Positions 37,501 through 51,300 of a stretch of 64,000 nt of DNA are shown here, in pieces. The position numbers and the translations under genes are program-made. Position 1 is the first letter of the stretch, and every line of letters starts with the position of its first letter. Source of the stretch: Neelides folsomi (Eukaryota > Arthropoda > Collembola > Neelipleona > Neelidae); NCBI GenBank assembly GCA_034687125.1, contig JAQGBZ010000024.1, positions 186,001 through 250,000 on the forward strand. The letters are read 5' to 3'. A model generated the notes under the pieces. That model was given only the letters and a program-made list of their open reading frames with translations, was not told the DNA's origin and ran no database searches.

Positions 37501-40500
37501 TAGGAATAGCTATGTCCCTTACATTCACATATATAAATAGTAATTACAAGTCGGTATACCTATAGACTTTTCTTAAATAATAACCAAAATAAATGCTTAC
37601 CTATAATAAATTCTACAATAAAATTCAAAAAATATTTCACCACGAATGATATCGGCACACTTGGGCATTTATTGATTTCAGACATGGTCGAATATTAGTT
37701 CATTTTTGTATGTTTTGGCACTAATATACTAATAATTGACATTTGCTTTTGTCCATTATAATTGAAGTAGATACACTTACTTTCATTATAGGAATAAATT
37801 ATTAGTGTAGGTTTGGTTTACTTTCTGAATAATGAACAAATAAAAGACCCGGGAGCATAAAGCCCACATGCATCCCCCACTTTTGACAAAATTGGGCTTC
37901 CCTTACGTGTCTTCTTAAAAGGGGTCACAGAAAATGGGCCAATCTAATATGCTATTTAATAATGGTCATTTCGTATTCTCATTGACTGTCGGAGATTGCC
38001 TAAAACGACAAATCTTGGTATAAATAACTTGACAATTACGCGTAAACGCCCCTCTCCTTTCGTTATTAACTAAAAGTAAGGACAATTACATTATGAATTT
38101 TGAAATATTGTTTACTTGAAGTACTTACTAATGTGAATAAACGCCTTTAAATAACGACTAAGAGAAAACAATTTTTACCATTAAATCTACCATACGTGTA
38201 TTTATTCCGTTTGTTTAGGTTTGTTTAGCTTCATATTTATAAACTAAAAATATTTACCATTTACTATACAAAATATTCGTTCTGTATATTCATCCTGAAC
38301 AAATAATTTCATGTATTACACTTTACCTTGATGATTCTAAAATGTAGAACAAATTCCGCTTTATATAAGCTTTTATGACATACTCGTACGACATACCCAA
38401 TACTCATAACCATAACTCATATGTATGCCAAATAATGCTTTAACGATTTGTGTTTTGATTTTTGGTAGTAATTTTCATATACCCAGGATAAGCGGGAAAA
38501 TATAAAATTTTGAGTAGTTGTTAGAAAATTGTATCGAAATTAATTAATTCTCACCTTCTCTTTTCTTAATATGACGTGGATGTGGAAATTGTGTCAATCT
38601 GCAATTAAGGATTTCACATTTCATATGCAGATGTTAGCAATTTAGAGTAATTATTACATATTGAAATTTCCCTTTGAGCCATTATTAAGAAGACTTTTAA
38701 TAATGATTATTTTCTTTTGCAGGGTCGATAAAGACGAGTATCCTTTCTGGCTCAACATTCAACGTAACGTGGCATTTATCATATCCTCATCGGGTAAGTG
38801 TCTTTTGAATCTCACTCGTATATTAAACTCTTAACTTAATCGTATAATTGGAATAGTCAAGCACATGAACAAGTCTCATAGTTTATCTCAAGTACTTGTC
38901 CTATGCATAAATAGCAATAAAAACGGCTAAGAATGGGAGTAACCTCATAATCCAAAAGGATTATTATATTTTTCTATCTCACGACCACGATGGAAGAAGT
39001 CGAGCCGAGGAAGGTTGAGAAAATGAAGAGATTTTCCATAAGAATGAAAGATATGAGGAGAACATGTCGGCGGTTGAAGCTCATTTTGGTCTCTCAGGTT
39101 GTAAATATAAAAGAATGAAAGAGAAAGAATGGAAACCAGAACGAAATTCATAGGAATAAAAGTCAAGGTGGAACGGGAATCGAATGGCCCAATTCTGAAC
39201 TCCAAGTGCCGTTGATATCAAATTTCATGTAAACACGCCATTAGAACCCACTTGAAAGAATAAGGACCCGCATTGCTCTACACATACACACACACGCTTA
39301 AACTATTTATTAGAGAGCTCTCAACCCCAGACCCTTCAATTGTTCATAAATAGAAATATGAAATTCGGGCATATTCCCATGTGTAAGTATTAGTTATTAT
39401 CCAACTATGTGCCAAAATTGAAATAAGCAGATGGTTGACAACTCTTGGTCTAATTTGCTATTTTATTTACTCACCTCTATGCTATTTTTTTTATTAAATA
39501 TGTAGTAGTGAGATATACAGTATTATTTATTTGTATGAGCATATTGGCAAAAATTTTATTATGCTAGCTTTTTTATTCTTTTGTTCAATGTTCGATTTAC
39601 TATCGTTTTTGAAACAGTTGCAAATTATTGAACGAGCTTCTCTGATACAATTCGCGTGTCAGTATTATAAATGAGGAGTTGTACTTCCCCCTACTTTTTA
39701 TCGTTCTTTAAGTCAGTTAGGTTAAGCTAACTCATTTTTCATTCCTTTTTTCAGCCCTTCCTGCTGTTTTATTTTATACAGAAGTGAAGTACACTATAAA
39801 AAAAGTCTTGAGAGCATTAAAGCTATTTGAGCTAATATAGTACTATCTTACGTAGGTAGGCACACGTTCTTGAATGATTGTTCCCAATGAATTTGGGAAC
39901 ATCAATATCACGAAAGAGATGACATGATAACGAAAGGATTATATTTATGAAATAAGGAGAATTGTACAATTTATATTATCATCATTATTGTACCCAATTT
40001 CTTGTACCAATAAGTAGTATATTAAAAATTCATGGTCTTGTAGTTAGTAATAATGCATACTTTAATAAAGTTCTTAATTAGATTAAAGTGTGGAAGAATA
40101 TGAATTTCTGTGTGATACATGAGTGAATGAAATTGGAATCGATGATGAACATTGAATGATTTTGTAGGGCGGCTATCGGCTCGAGATGATGGATAACAAA
40201 GAAAGACAACTCCTCGATCTGACACCAAAAACCGGTGATGAAGAATTCATCAAAGGAGACCCAACGTAAGAAATTACCTCAATTCCCATATGAATTATCT
40301 CATAATTGATTAATTCCTCATTTGAGCAAGTTGATGTGTGGGTCTTTAATGAGAGTGTAAATTATTCAATGGTCGATGGCTTTTTTTGGGTTGATGACCT
40401 CATTTTATCATCATTTATGAGGAATGTTATCTCATTTGTTTGATTCACTTTGAATTCTCACAATGAAACACAGCGAGGAGAATTGAAAGACGGTTTGGTA

Positions 40501-43500
40501 TATGAAGAACAAAAATTTTCTTTGAACCACATGTATAGCTGTACTTGAGAAACCTATGTTAGAGAGAAACGTAACATGAATTTGTAGAAATTTGGATCCT
40601 GAAAGAGGAAGTACATTTATCTGTACCTTACAATTTTTATATTAAATCTGTGAGCATAACTAATCTCAAATTTTCATCAAAAAACTGATATTTAACTGTC
40701 ATTATTTACTTTATTATAATTGAATTTTAGTTTAAACCCGTATTGCAAAACTAGTATAAATAAAGGAAATGTTAATATTATAGTTATTCAACCAATTTAA
40801 AACTTCTCCTGAATAATAAACAATATTTTATAACTAAAAGAAAAGAAAGAATAAAATTATAAAGCTTTTAAAGTGCAATTCTTTCAAGTGTTTATTGAAA
40901 ATTGAATTGTGAATTCTCAGAATTTATCGAATATTAATTTAGTATTCTTTAAGAAAGTTCAACCCCAATGATTAATTTTTTTCTAATTCATCTTTATATA
41001 TTTTCTCGTCAAAATCTAGAGATAAATACATACCAAACTACATATCGTATTGTACTTTATATGCAGTTAAATTCAATGAGCAAAAACTTTTACATTAAAT
41101 ACTGATTATACCGATGGATATATTTTTGTTTTTTACTCAAATTATTCCACTTTCATCAATTAGTAATGGGAAACTCATGAAAATATCTTAATAAAAATAT
41201 AAACCTCTTTATTTCTTTTCCTTAATAAAAAGTTTCTTCCAATTCGTTATGACTTATGACTGTTAAACATTTAATTGATTAGGACAATAAGGAATAACTT
41301 CAAGAAGGGAAAATTGTTTCATCGGTTATGCAATGCATTTATTAAATTGTATAATAATAAATGTAAGATTTCACTTTAATTACATAGTTTACTCATACAA
41401 AAATATGTTTATTAAATACTCCTGCTAAATGATTCGAAGAAGAAAATAAATTTATTGAGTTAGCTTTCCGATAGCTCCGATACTGTTACAGCAAACATTA
41501 TAAACTCATGCAAATATAATTACACTATTAATAAAAAGCTTAATCCTAAGCAAGAAAGTAAAACCAATGTTAAACCATTCTAAGCTCAATTTATGAGAGT
41601 AAAAATCCAAAAAATATACCACTTTATAATATTTGTATTTAATTTAAGAAGTGATCGGCAAATCCAAGCCGCTATAAATTAACTGTGCGGAAATGTCATT
41701 GTTGCTTATCATTGAATCATTAATCTTAGTTTGAGAGAAGCGCATTAAGAATTGAGTTCTTATTAAAGACTGTTGAATCAGTTTAGGCTCGCTAAATAAC
41801 AATCCCACCCAACCAAAAGTAATTTCCTCGCCTGTTTCACAAGAACCTTCCACGCAACAGAACTCCATTTATATTTTCACTAGGCGATTATCCCGGCCTA
41901 CACGTTCCCCTAATTCCCTTCAGTATTAAATATACAAACCAAGGTACAGGATAAATACTAGACATAGGTCTATGGCGATCTCACCCTTGTCAAATTCCTG
42001 ACAATGTGCATAATTCAACCGTTTTAAATTCCATATACGAAAACTAACAATATGCAATTTGGTCATTTTCGCACAAATCTGTTTTAATTTCAAAATTATT
42101 ACAGGGCTTCATGGAATAATCATCTACACAACCTTAAAATTTGTAGTGACATGTGTGCATTAGGATTGTTCGTGGTCAATTATATATGGATTTTTTTCAA
42201 ATTATAAATGCACTTTGTTTCTTAATAATCCTTAATGATGGTGAATGAATATCAATGAGATTTGATGAGCAGTTTTAACAACTTATTTAATTTTACTCTT
42301 GACTTGAAGCTTGACTTTAGTCATGAATGATTGCACGTAGTTAAATTGGGAGTGGGCATTATTAAGTAATGGAAGTTAAAACAATTTATTTTCATTTCTT
42401 TCAAGTAAAAAAATCGTCCCCTCTATTATAAAAAGGAGTTTACAATTACTTTGTATACCCAACATCTATCCTGCCCGGGAGTGCCCTGTAGCATCGAAAA
42501 CAATAGCATCGAATACTAAAGCATCTAAACATTTCCATCTAAAACTAAAGGATCTAAAGACATAAGGATCGACATACAAAAGCATCTAAGCTACGAAGCA
42601 TAATAGGGTCGATTGGTTAAAGGATCGAAACAATGTAATTATTGGAAATAGTAAGCCCCTATTCCGGGTATTCAATGAACACAATAAAACTATACTCTAA
42701 AATAACGATTTAAGCACATTAAATTAAAATATAATTAATATATAATATTTCTAAAAAGTCGACGAGTTTATTTATTAAATTTCAACATGTAACTATTGAA
42801 TTAATTAAAATCAATCAAAAGATGGGGAAATGGAAATTTTATTAAAAAATTGGCGATGTTTATTAAATTGTTAAATGTAGCCAATGATTTTATTTAAACG
42901 GGATTCTCTTTTAAATTTCCAAATATGGCTCGAATTTGGTTAAAACACCGAATAGATTTATATATTTTTTACATATATTCCACTCACTAATAACAAGTGA
43001 TCCGTATGTGACGGGATGATTTGGGTAATTGCGATACCATTACTCAATGGATTATTGATAGAGGGTCAAAGGTTTTTTATATGATTTAATGATAACCGTA
43101 GTTGATAGGCTCATTGGTAAAATATTATAATGGGAAAGTCATACCACGGCTGTAGTGGGGATACTGATTACTAATGATCATCGTCAAAGGCAAGAAACCC
43201 ACCATTGACGGGTAAACTGACTGAACAATTAATAAGATCAAATTTGGATAAGACGCCAAAGAGAATTATAACTTTTGCACATTTATTACACTCTTCGAAA
43301 TGTTATTAATAATCGGCGTAATCGGTTTTGGATAACAAAGGTATTGGGACACCCTCCAATGATGATCAGGCGGGTGATCTGACTGAAAAATTAATGCGAT
43401 CGACAACCATGAGGTTTAGTAGGAGTAAAAACATGATAGAAGTGGATTCTTGGGCCGTTTTATCGTTTAGGGCAACTCCAATTCCAATCGGATAATTCTT

Positions 43501-46500
43501 TAGTCGGATATTCCAATAGTAATCTATCTGATAGATGGGTTACAGATATTGAAATACCCACGATTACGGGTGACTCAATGGTATCTTGAAATCCAAGCAT
43601 TGAGTGACCCGTAGGTTACGGGTGATCGGCTCGTTGACATTAAAAATACACGTTTAACAACTGACAAATCTAATTTTTCGCCGATTAGTCGGCAGTTATT
43701 ATTTGAATTTATGGATATTTTATTTTGGTATAAAGAATTTTTATTCCATTGTCTTCATAGACTCTGTATTGATATTTGTGTGGTGATTGTTGAAGACTGA
43801 AGAGGATTAAAGGAGTGTTAAAGAAATCTCCAAACTCATGGTTGCATTTATTTCATACATTTTCTAATGGTCTACAAAAAGGGAGGACACGACGTTGTTT
43901 TGAAATGATATCTCTTTGACCTGAAACTTAATTTCCACCTCATTTCGTCATCCCATTTCAATTTTCTATTGTTGTCTCTCTCTTCCCATAATTACTTCGT
44001 CCATTAGTTTGCCCTATAACTATGTGTAGGTAGACAATATAGTACAAGTATAGGTGCTCACTTTGTACTTATACTGCATATTGTATCTCTCATATGCATA
44101 CGTCCAACTTCATTCATCGACCTCATTCACAGAGATTTTAAAGGGTGTGAGTGTGAGGCTCCCTGCGAATCAAATTCAGATTGAATTAATTATTACAATG
44201 TACAACCTCTATCAACTAAAGTCAATAGAGGAAAGTTCATAAAATATACATATATTATAATTACAGATTGATAGAAGAATGGCGATGTTCATCATAGATT
44301 AGTTATAGCGGCTCTTTACTTCATACATATATGGATATACTCAGGTATAAAATGAAAGTGTATGAGTATATTACTTGTATGGGCTATCATCGGCAATCAA
44401 TGTTCATTGATATACATTTTCATTGTACTAAAAGTGGTTTATATTTATTAATGAATGAAGAGTAGATTTCAATTATCTGGACATGGAAAGTGAAATCAAT
44501 CATTGTTACAAATTAAATTTTTTATGTTCAATCCTTACATCTTGATTATTTTGTATATATTATGAATTTGCAGACAAATGACATATAATTGACACTTGTT
44601 TAAAATTATTTTGTAAGTATTTGTTCTTCCTTCTCATCCTGATTCTATTAAACTACATAAATGAATTATAACATAGAGGTACATTTACCAAACCCTTAAT
44701 AGTAAGATGATCGATGATTTTCATCACGTAAAATAATTTTGATGTGGTTTTTTATCTTTATGTATTTTATCTTAATGATTTGTAAACAAAATATTGTAAA
44801 TAAATAGGAAATCAGTGATTAGTGGTTTTGCTTTTACTTATTTGCCCTCAATTTATGATAATTAAAGCCAAAAGTTTGCATGTTAAGTAAACCAAATGAA
44901 TTAAAGAAATATACTCTGTAATGACATAAAAAATAATAGTTATCTTAAAGTAACGGATACATACATCATTCGTTCCTTAGTTCAATTGAAGAAGCATCTT
45001 ACAGTAAAACAATAAACAATAGTACGCGTAATTTTAGTTTTACTTTCATATTCTGCTGAGGTCTACGATACATGTACGCAATTAAAATGATTATTTTGTT
45101 GATTTAACTATTCCATTCACTTTACCATTCTGTTTTGTCTCAAAACAATATAAAGCATGAAGCTTAATGATACACTAAACTAAATAAGAATTACGTAGTA
45201 AAGTTAACCATTTTATAGATCAACAACAAATTAACCATCATTAGCTATAAGCCTTATAGATATAAGACTACAATACAGTATTTTATACTATAGTTTGGTG
45301 CATAACTAAGTATTATATAAGAGTTTGTTATGTAAAATATTTAGCGTATTAAAGGTAATATAAACATTCCAACTTTCACTTTTGCTTCTTTAACGGTCTT
45401 TTCATAAATAATGGAAAATATGGTATAATGGGAAATGCTTATTTGCATCTCAAGTAAAAATCTAAATACTAATTGGATAATCATAAGTAAAGATTAATTA
45501 AAAAGACAATTAAGGATTCAAACAATGGTAATGAGCTGCGAACTACAAAATATCTTTATTAAATGGTTCAAAGGAATGGTCAATTTTATTTTGCATAAAT
45601 ATTTTATGACCAATTTTATTACCAGCAGAATTACAACATTATGTTTTCTAATTCTTAATGTGATTGCATAAGTTAATTATGTAGTTATATTACTTTCCGT
45701 TTAAAATATTTTGTCGGTAATGTTTAATATTTATATAATATCATGTTACATAATTAAGTAAATGTGAAGCCCTAGTTATTATACTAAAAATGATTAAAAG
45801 ATAGGGAGCGTGGATAAGTTAAAATACCCATAATTGAGCCTTATTAAGTAATAGCTTGATTATAAACAAAATAAAAATGTAAAACAAAATCGAGTACAAA
45901 TATACATTATAAAACTCGGAGCGTAAATATTATTAGACCTTTAGATAAAGATGATGAATGTGAGTTAGAGTGAGACCTTAAACTCCTTTTCTTTGTTTTC
46001 CTCAAGATGTGAGATGATTAGAGGAGATTGGGTTTGAATTTGGATCAAAAGGCTGAGAGTTTCTGGGTAATCTCACCCACATATCGAAAACCTCAAGAAA
46101 CCATCCAAATTGTACGAAAAGTGTAGAACCAAATAGACGCTGAGATGTTCCATGCTTCAATTTCGTGCGATTAAGGCTAAACCCACTAATTAGAATTAAC
46201 AGTATCAAAGCATAATTTTGTGCCACTCTACATGTGCTCTCACAAACAGCAACTCGGGCAGGATAAAAGAAAACTCGTTGAATCCAATGTGGCACAGAAT
46301 TCCTTTGTTCGGGGTGTCACCTTTCCCTTAAGAATTATCAATGGCCAAATCCCTCGTAAACCTCATTGAAGATCTGGATCTTATTTTGTTTCCTTTTTAT
46401 TATTTTGGATTGAGAGTTCTCTCCAACTGGTTTTTGCCAATTTATAACATTTCAATTCGTAGCTTTTATAAAGAATCCGAAGAGTTCATTTATATATTAT

Positions 46501-48388
46501 TTTAAAATTATAGTTTATAATTATAAGTTTCATTTGGTTCAGATATGCTGTATCTTTTCTTTTGATATTCCTTTGTTATACGTATTCAAGTATTTTATTT
46601 AATTTTAATTGAGGAATCATTTAACTTAATTTATTGTAAATTGAGTTTGATTTGATATTTATGGATTTGAACTACGAACTTTAAAAAAGTTTGTAAAGAT
46701 GAAAATCGGTTCCAATCTTTGTATGAAAGGCAAACGGAACTAATATGAATCTTTAACTTTATCTAATGGTCCTTTCGAGGAGGTTCAAAGAGAGATTGAG
46801 AAGCCCTTTCCCCCATTTTCCAAGGCTAATTTACCATTCAAGTGGAGTCCCGTTCGAATTGATATTATTTACTACGTACACCACTTACTTCCTTCAGCCA
46901 CACGGACCTTCATTCAGTATTAAAGATATACAAGGTGGATACTTCATCTACGATCTAACTATATCACATTGATATTAGATATTACTAGACCTAGAACGGA
47001 GCTGTGCAATTTTCATCTCCTTGTCCCCACTCGACATTTGAGACTCGAGAGTCTTTATAATATTGAGAGCCAAAATTGTTTTCTTTACTGTACTTTTGCG
47101 ATTACGGACCCTCGGAGAGTTATATGTCAAGAATAAGATTTTTTACACTCGTTTTCAAGACATTGGCCTCGTGAATCGATCCAATAAAGAATGCACAGCT
47201 TTACTCGCCAAAACGGCCACATAATCAACTTACCTCAACTTTACTTTTTTTTCTTATTAACGCCACTCCTTATATGCCATTATGTTTTTTCTTTGAATTC
47301 ACGTAAGAGGGTAAAGAGTGGAACAGAGACATCCAAATGATTTCAATCTCGCTGATTCTTCTTGATAAAATTTTACAACCTTTTAATTAAAGTCTAATAG
47401 GCAAGTTGTTAAACTTGAATTTATTAGAGTCGTTTAAATAAGAAAAAAAGGGTGAGTTGGAAAAAAGTTAATTGTGCTCAGCTGATAGAACGTGTTGTTT
47501 CATCTCCTTGATCAATGTTTTGATAGTCATTTGATGCGAGATTTGAGTTAGGGAATAAATCGAAATAATTTTAATTATGGGCTTTTCATACAGTATCCTT
47601 CTTCTGTTATGATGATGATGTTTTAATTACACATTTAAAACTCATACAAGCATGTAAAAATCGTGATGGCCTTATCGGATTTCCAAAATATAATTAAAAA
47701 TAGATAATGTATGCCTAGACTTAAAAGTAAGTTGAGATATGATTAGATAAATAACCTAATGAGAAAAAAGTAATCGTGAATAGGAGAATGAGGAAAATGA
47801 GAAAAATTAATCTTAAATCTATTTCGCTCTCCCTTCCTCAAATAGCTTTATTAATAGATCTGATTTGGATCTTTTCAATGAAAGTGTGAGGAAACAAAGA
47901 CAACTTTCAAATTGCATATCATATATTCTTTGTATTTTTAAACATCAAAATCAATTTGTTGCGATATTTTCCAAGTACAGATATTTACAAATACAATATT
48001 TACCCTTTTTGCATTATCTGGCTCTATCTGATTCCGGATTATGTGTAATGCATTTTTATATTTCTGAGAATGAGAATTTAACGTTAGTTAAGAGCAGTTT
48101 AATAAATTACACATCAATCTCTCCGCAAATCACGATCATTTTTAAAGCCATTAACCAAATATTTTTTTATTGTCATTAGAATATGTGTGACTTGTTTTGT
48201 ATGTTTTTACAACAGGAGTAATTTATTTGTGTGTTTTTTACAGTGCTCAATCACACTTAGTGAAACTCCCGAGTGGTTTCACATGTGAGAACTGCACTAT
48301 CCGCCTCCTGAGACAAGCGTCCGAATGGGCCAACAACTACAGATTCTGGTCTTGTGCCGACGTTGACGTTATTGAGAATAAGAATTAC
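31504..48388 (+). CDS. DOMON-gene exons 1-4: signal peptide and putative histidine-brace (BIM1/X325-like) domain
   Basis: The hydrophobic core SSFFLAFVCLFPYASS ends with A-S-S, so cleavage would leave His36 as residue 1 (HVGLTFPPARMFDLDF). The rest includes PPCGMPRG (Cys61), VTWHLSYPHRGGY (His83, His88), FTCENCTIRL (Cys136, Cys139) and FWSCADVDVI (Cys159, Asp161). Fungal BIM1/X325 proteins, an LPMO-like copper family, start with H-x-x-L-x-(Y/F)-P-P-x-R. They carry a CGG-type motif, a second His about 50 residues on, and a CAD motif whose Asp is a copper ligand. All four landmarks occur here in order. Copper binding is inferred; other short beta-sandwich domains starting with His remain possible. 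Confidence 0.55.
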
Positions 48389-51300
48389 AAGGAGAATTGT
48401 ATGGGCAAAGGAAGATCTATTGCCGGTCGGTGTATTTGCAACAAAGGTAATTTCTTGTTACATCAAAGATCATTTCATTGTTTAATACTCAATGGTCAAA
48501 GCAATGCTTTCAATTCCCTTCCTTGAAGATGAATAAAACAAGATAAAAATTATAAAAATAAGAATGGGTGAAATAAGGAAGTACTAAATAGTATAGATAT
48601 TGCTGTATTGGGGATTTATGTTGGAATTTAATCGTGAAGGTTTTTAATAGGTTTCTCCGGTTCTCGATGTCAATATGAGGACGAGTGCGATTCGGAAGAT
48701 GAATGTAATAAGAATGGCAAATGCATTAACTTGGGTGGAACGGCCCTTCCGAGGAAGCAATGCTTTTGCAAACCAGGATTCCACGGTGTTAAGTGCAACA
48801 AGAGAAACGCTGTCAAAATGCCTGATAGCTCCTCAACCCTCGATCTCTCACGCCATAATAAACATGTTTTGTCGGAAAAAATGACGTTGTACTACCGGAT
48901 CATTCCAGCCTCTAAAGAGGAAAATAAAGAAATCGAGTTTGTGCTTATCACTGATGGAACGTCTTATTCCGCTATCGGCTGGAGGCCCCTCAACTTTGAC
49001 AAAACCTGCAAACGGTGGCCTCACATTGCAAATTCAACTTCAACTCCAGATAGACAAGGGAAAAGAATTGATGGAACTTACACATCAGCTTCGAAATTGT
49101 GAGCATAAAAAATATTTATTTTTAATGTATAACACAAATAGGATATTATAGATAGACAATTTCAATCTTAAAACTGATATTTGAATAAAATATTTATTAT
49201 TTTGCAAAAATAAAAAATGTCCGAATTACTCTTTTGCTAATTTTATTTATTTTGTCATGAAGGGTTCCAAAGGCAGAACCTGAGCCTGAAACTGAACCGG
49301 AGCCAGAAGGCACACCTGAACCGGCATCTGCAGAACCTGAGGCCGAATCGGAACCAACGGGAACATCAGAGAAGAAGTATGAAAAAAAGAACAAGTATCA
49401 CTCTAAGCATCATGAAGACGATGACCATCATGCTCATGCTGAGCCAGAGCCAGATGCTGAGCCTGAAAGCGAACCCGAATCCGAACCTGCCCCTTCAACA
49501 ACCACAGAGCGACACACCATTAAGCAAAAGACGAGATATGGGGAATTTAGTAGGCCAAAACCTAAAAGATTAGCGTCAGTGGAGCTTCCTGAAGGTACGG
49601 AAGTAAATGTTCAAACTTCTTCAATCGTCGTCACCAGAACCACTGGAGCGAGCAAAAGGATTAAACGTGCTGCAGACCACGAGCACGGACACCATGATCA
49701 TCATGATGGGGAAGATGATCATCATGATGACGCGAAGGCAGAACCAGGTGCGTTACAATAAACATACTTTATTTAACACTCCTTGTATGCAAATATGAAC
49801 CTTACATATCACTACTTATGAATCTAACACTGTAAGAGTGTACCATAGAATAAGTATTTAAATTACAAGTAGGAATATTTATTTATTTTACAGTAAATTG
49901 TATGATATTGATAATACAAAGAATCAAAGCTAATTGCTAAAGATTAAATATAACGTTTTTATATTGACCAAAATGAATTTGCAGAACCTGAAAGTGAACC
50001 TGAACCCGAATCAGGTGCAGGTGTAACTTACCGTTACAACAACGACGAGCCCAAATCTGAACCCGAAAGTGAACCCGGAGCTAGCGAGATTTCAACTAAA
50101 GTTAATGTGGTTAAACTACCACCTTCAGAAGTAAAAAACAATTTTTATAATTTTTTACTTCATTTAACAATTTATATGTAAATTATATAATCAGTTAATC
50201 AGAATTTTAATACTATTTATTATTATATTCAAGTGGGCACCGAAGGGCGATTTCCATGCTATGGATTGCATTGATTTGATCATGGGCGGAGCTCGAGATA
50301 ATCTTTTCAGAATTCGTGATTATTACACTCGAGATCGATCAACTCCGAGACTCGATTCATTTTGGGGTGGAACTGAAGACATCACTTCGGCTGCTGGTTG
50401 GGAACGAGATGGGAAAACCACTTTGATTTTCCGAAGAAAGGTTGTAACCACCGACGGACCCGATCACCCCATTGAGAATGAAGAAATGCACGTCATTTGG
50501 GCACGAGGACAAGAACCGAAGGGATACATCCATAAGCCCAAATCAGGTCTTGAAAGGGAAACTCCGTCCGTTCCACAATTCTACGCCCAAGATGAAATTA
50601 AATATCATGGGCATGAGAGCCAAAGAGGAATTACAAGAATTAATTTCTTAACTCAACCAAGTAAGATTAATTACCATTTAACCTTTCAAGTTTTAATTGG
50701 GATAATTAATTAATTTTAATTAATCAGCATGAGTTTAACGCATGGATTGAATTACTAATTCAACTTTTCTTGTTCCTAGACCAAAAACGAGATGAAAAAA
50801 CTGACGAGAAGAATTGTGAAGCTGGTTGGTCTCATCCACCAGGTTGTTCCAACGAGGGGAAGGAAAAACCCTGTACTTATTCGGCTACTTGGCGCTATTA
50901 CCCGGATATTGACTCTGTCAAGTTTTCAATTGAAACCAGGAATCCAGAACAATGGACAGGAATTGGATTTAGCAATTCTCCCAACATGAGGAATACCGAT
51001 GCAATCCTTGGATGGGTTACGGCTGCTGGACAATATTTCCTTATGGATGTTTACATGACTTCTTATGCTGCACCAGCTTTAGATAAATTCCAAGTAAGAA
51101 AAACACTAATTCCTATTTTAAAGAATTGTTAATAAAATGTTAATTTAACTACAATTAATGTATAAATTTAATAAATTAACATTAATTAATTTTTTAAATT
51201 TGTTTTTTATAGGACATTTCCAATATGACTGGAAAGTATGAAGATGGCGTAGTGAAGATTAGCTTTCTCCGTAAAGTATTTACCGGTGATAATGACAAAG

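Larger units (their letters stand above)
40266..48243 (+). other. DOMON-gene intron 3 (8 kb)
   Basis: AT-rich intron containing two decayed repeat regions (42489-42635 and about 43000-43640, listed separately). No nested gene was recognised. The 97-residue antisense frame at 46002-46295 and the 104-residue frame at 47865-48179 have no identifiable domains. Confidence 0.5.

Noticed and set aside
46002-46295. 97-aa minus frame
   Set aside because: No recognised domain, no splice partners and isolated in an intron; likely chance.
47865-48179. 104-aa plus frame before DOMON-gene exon 4
   Set aside because: Composition is that of translated AT-rich intron, with no domain. The acceptor at 48242-48243 defines the real exon.
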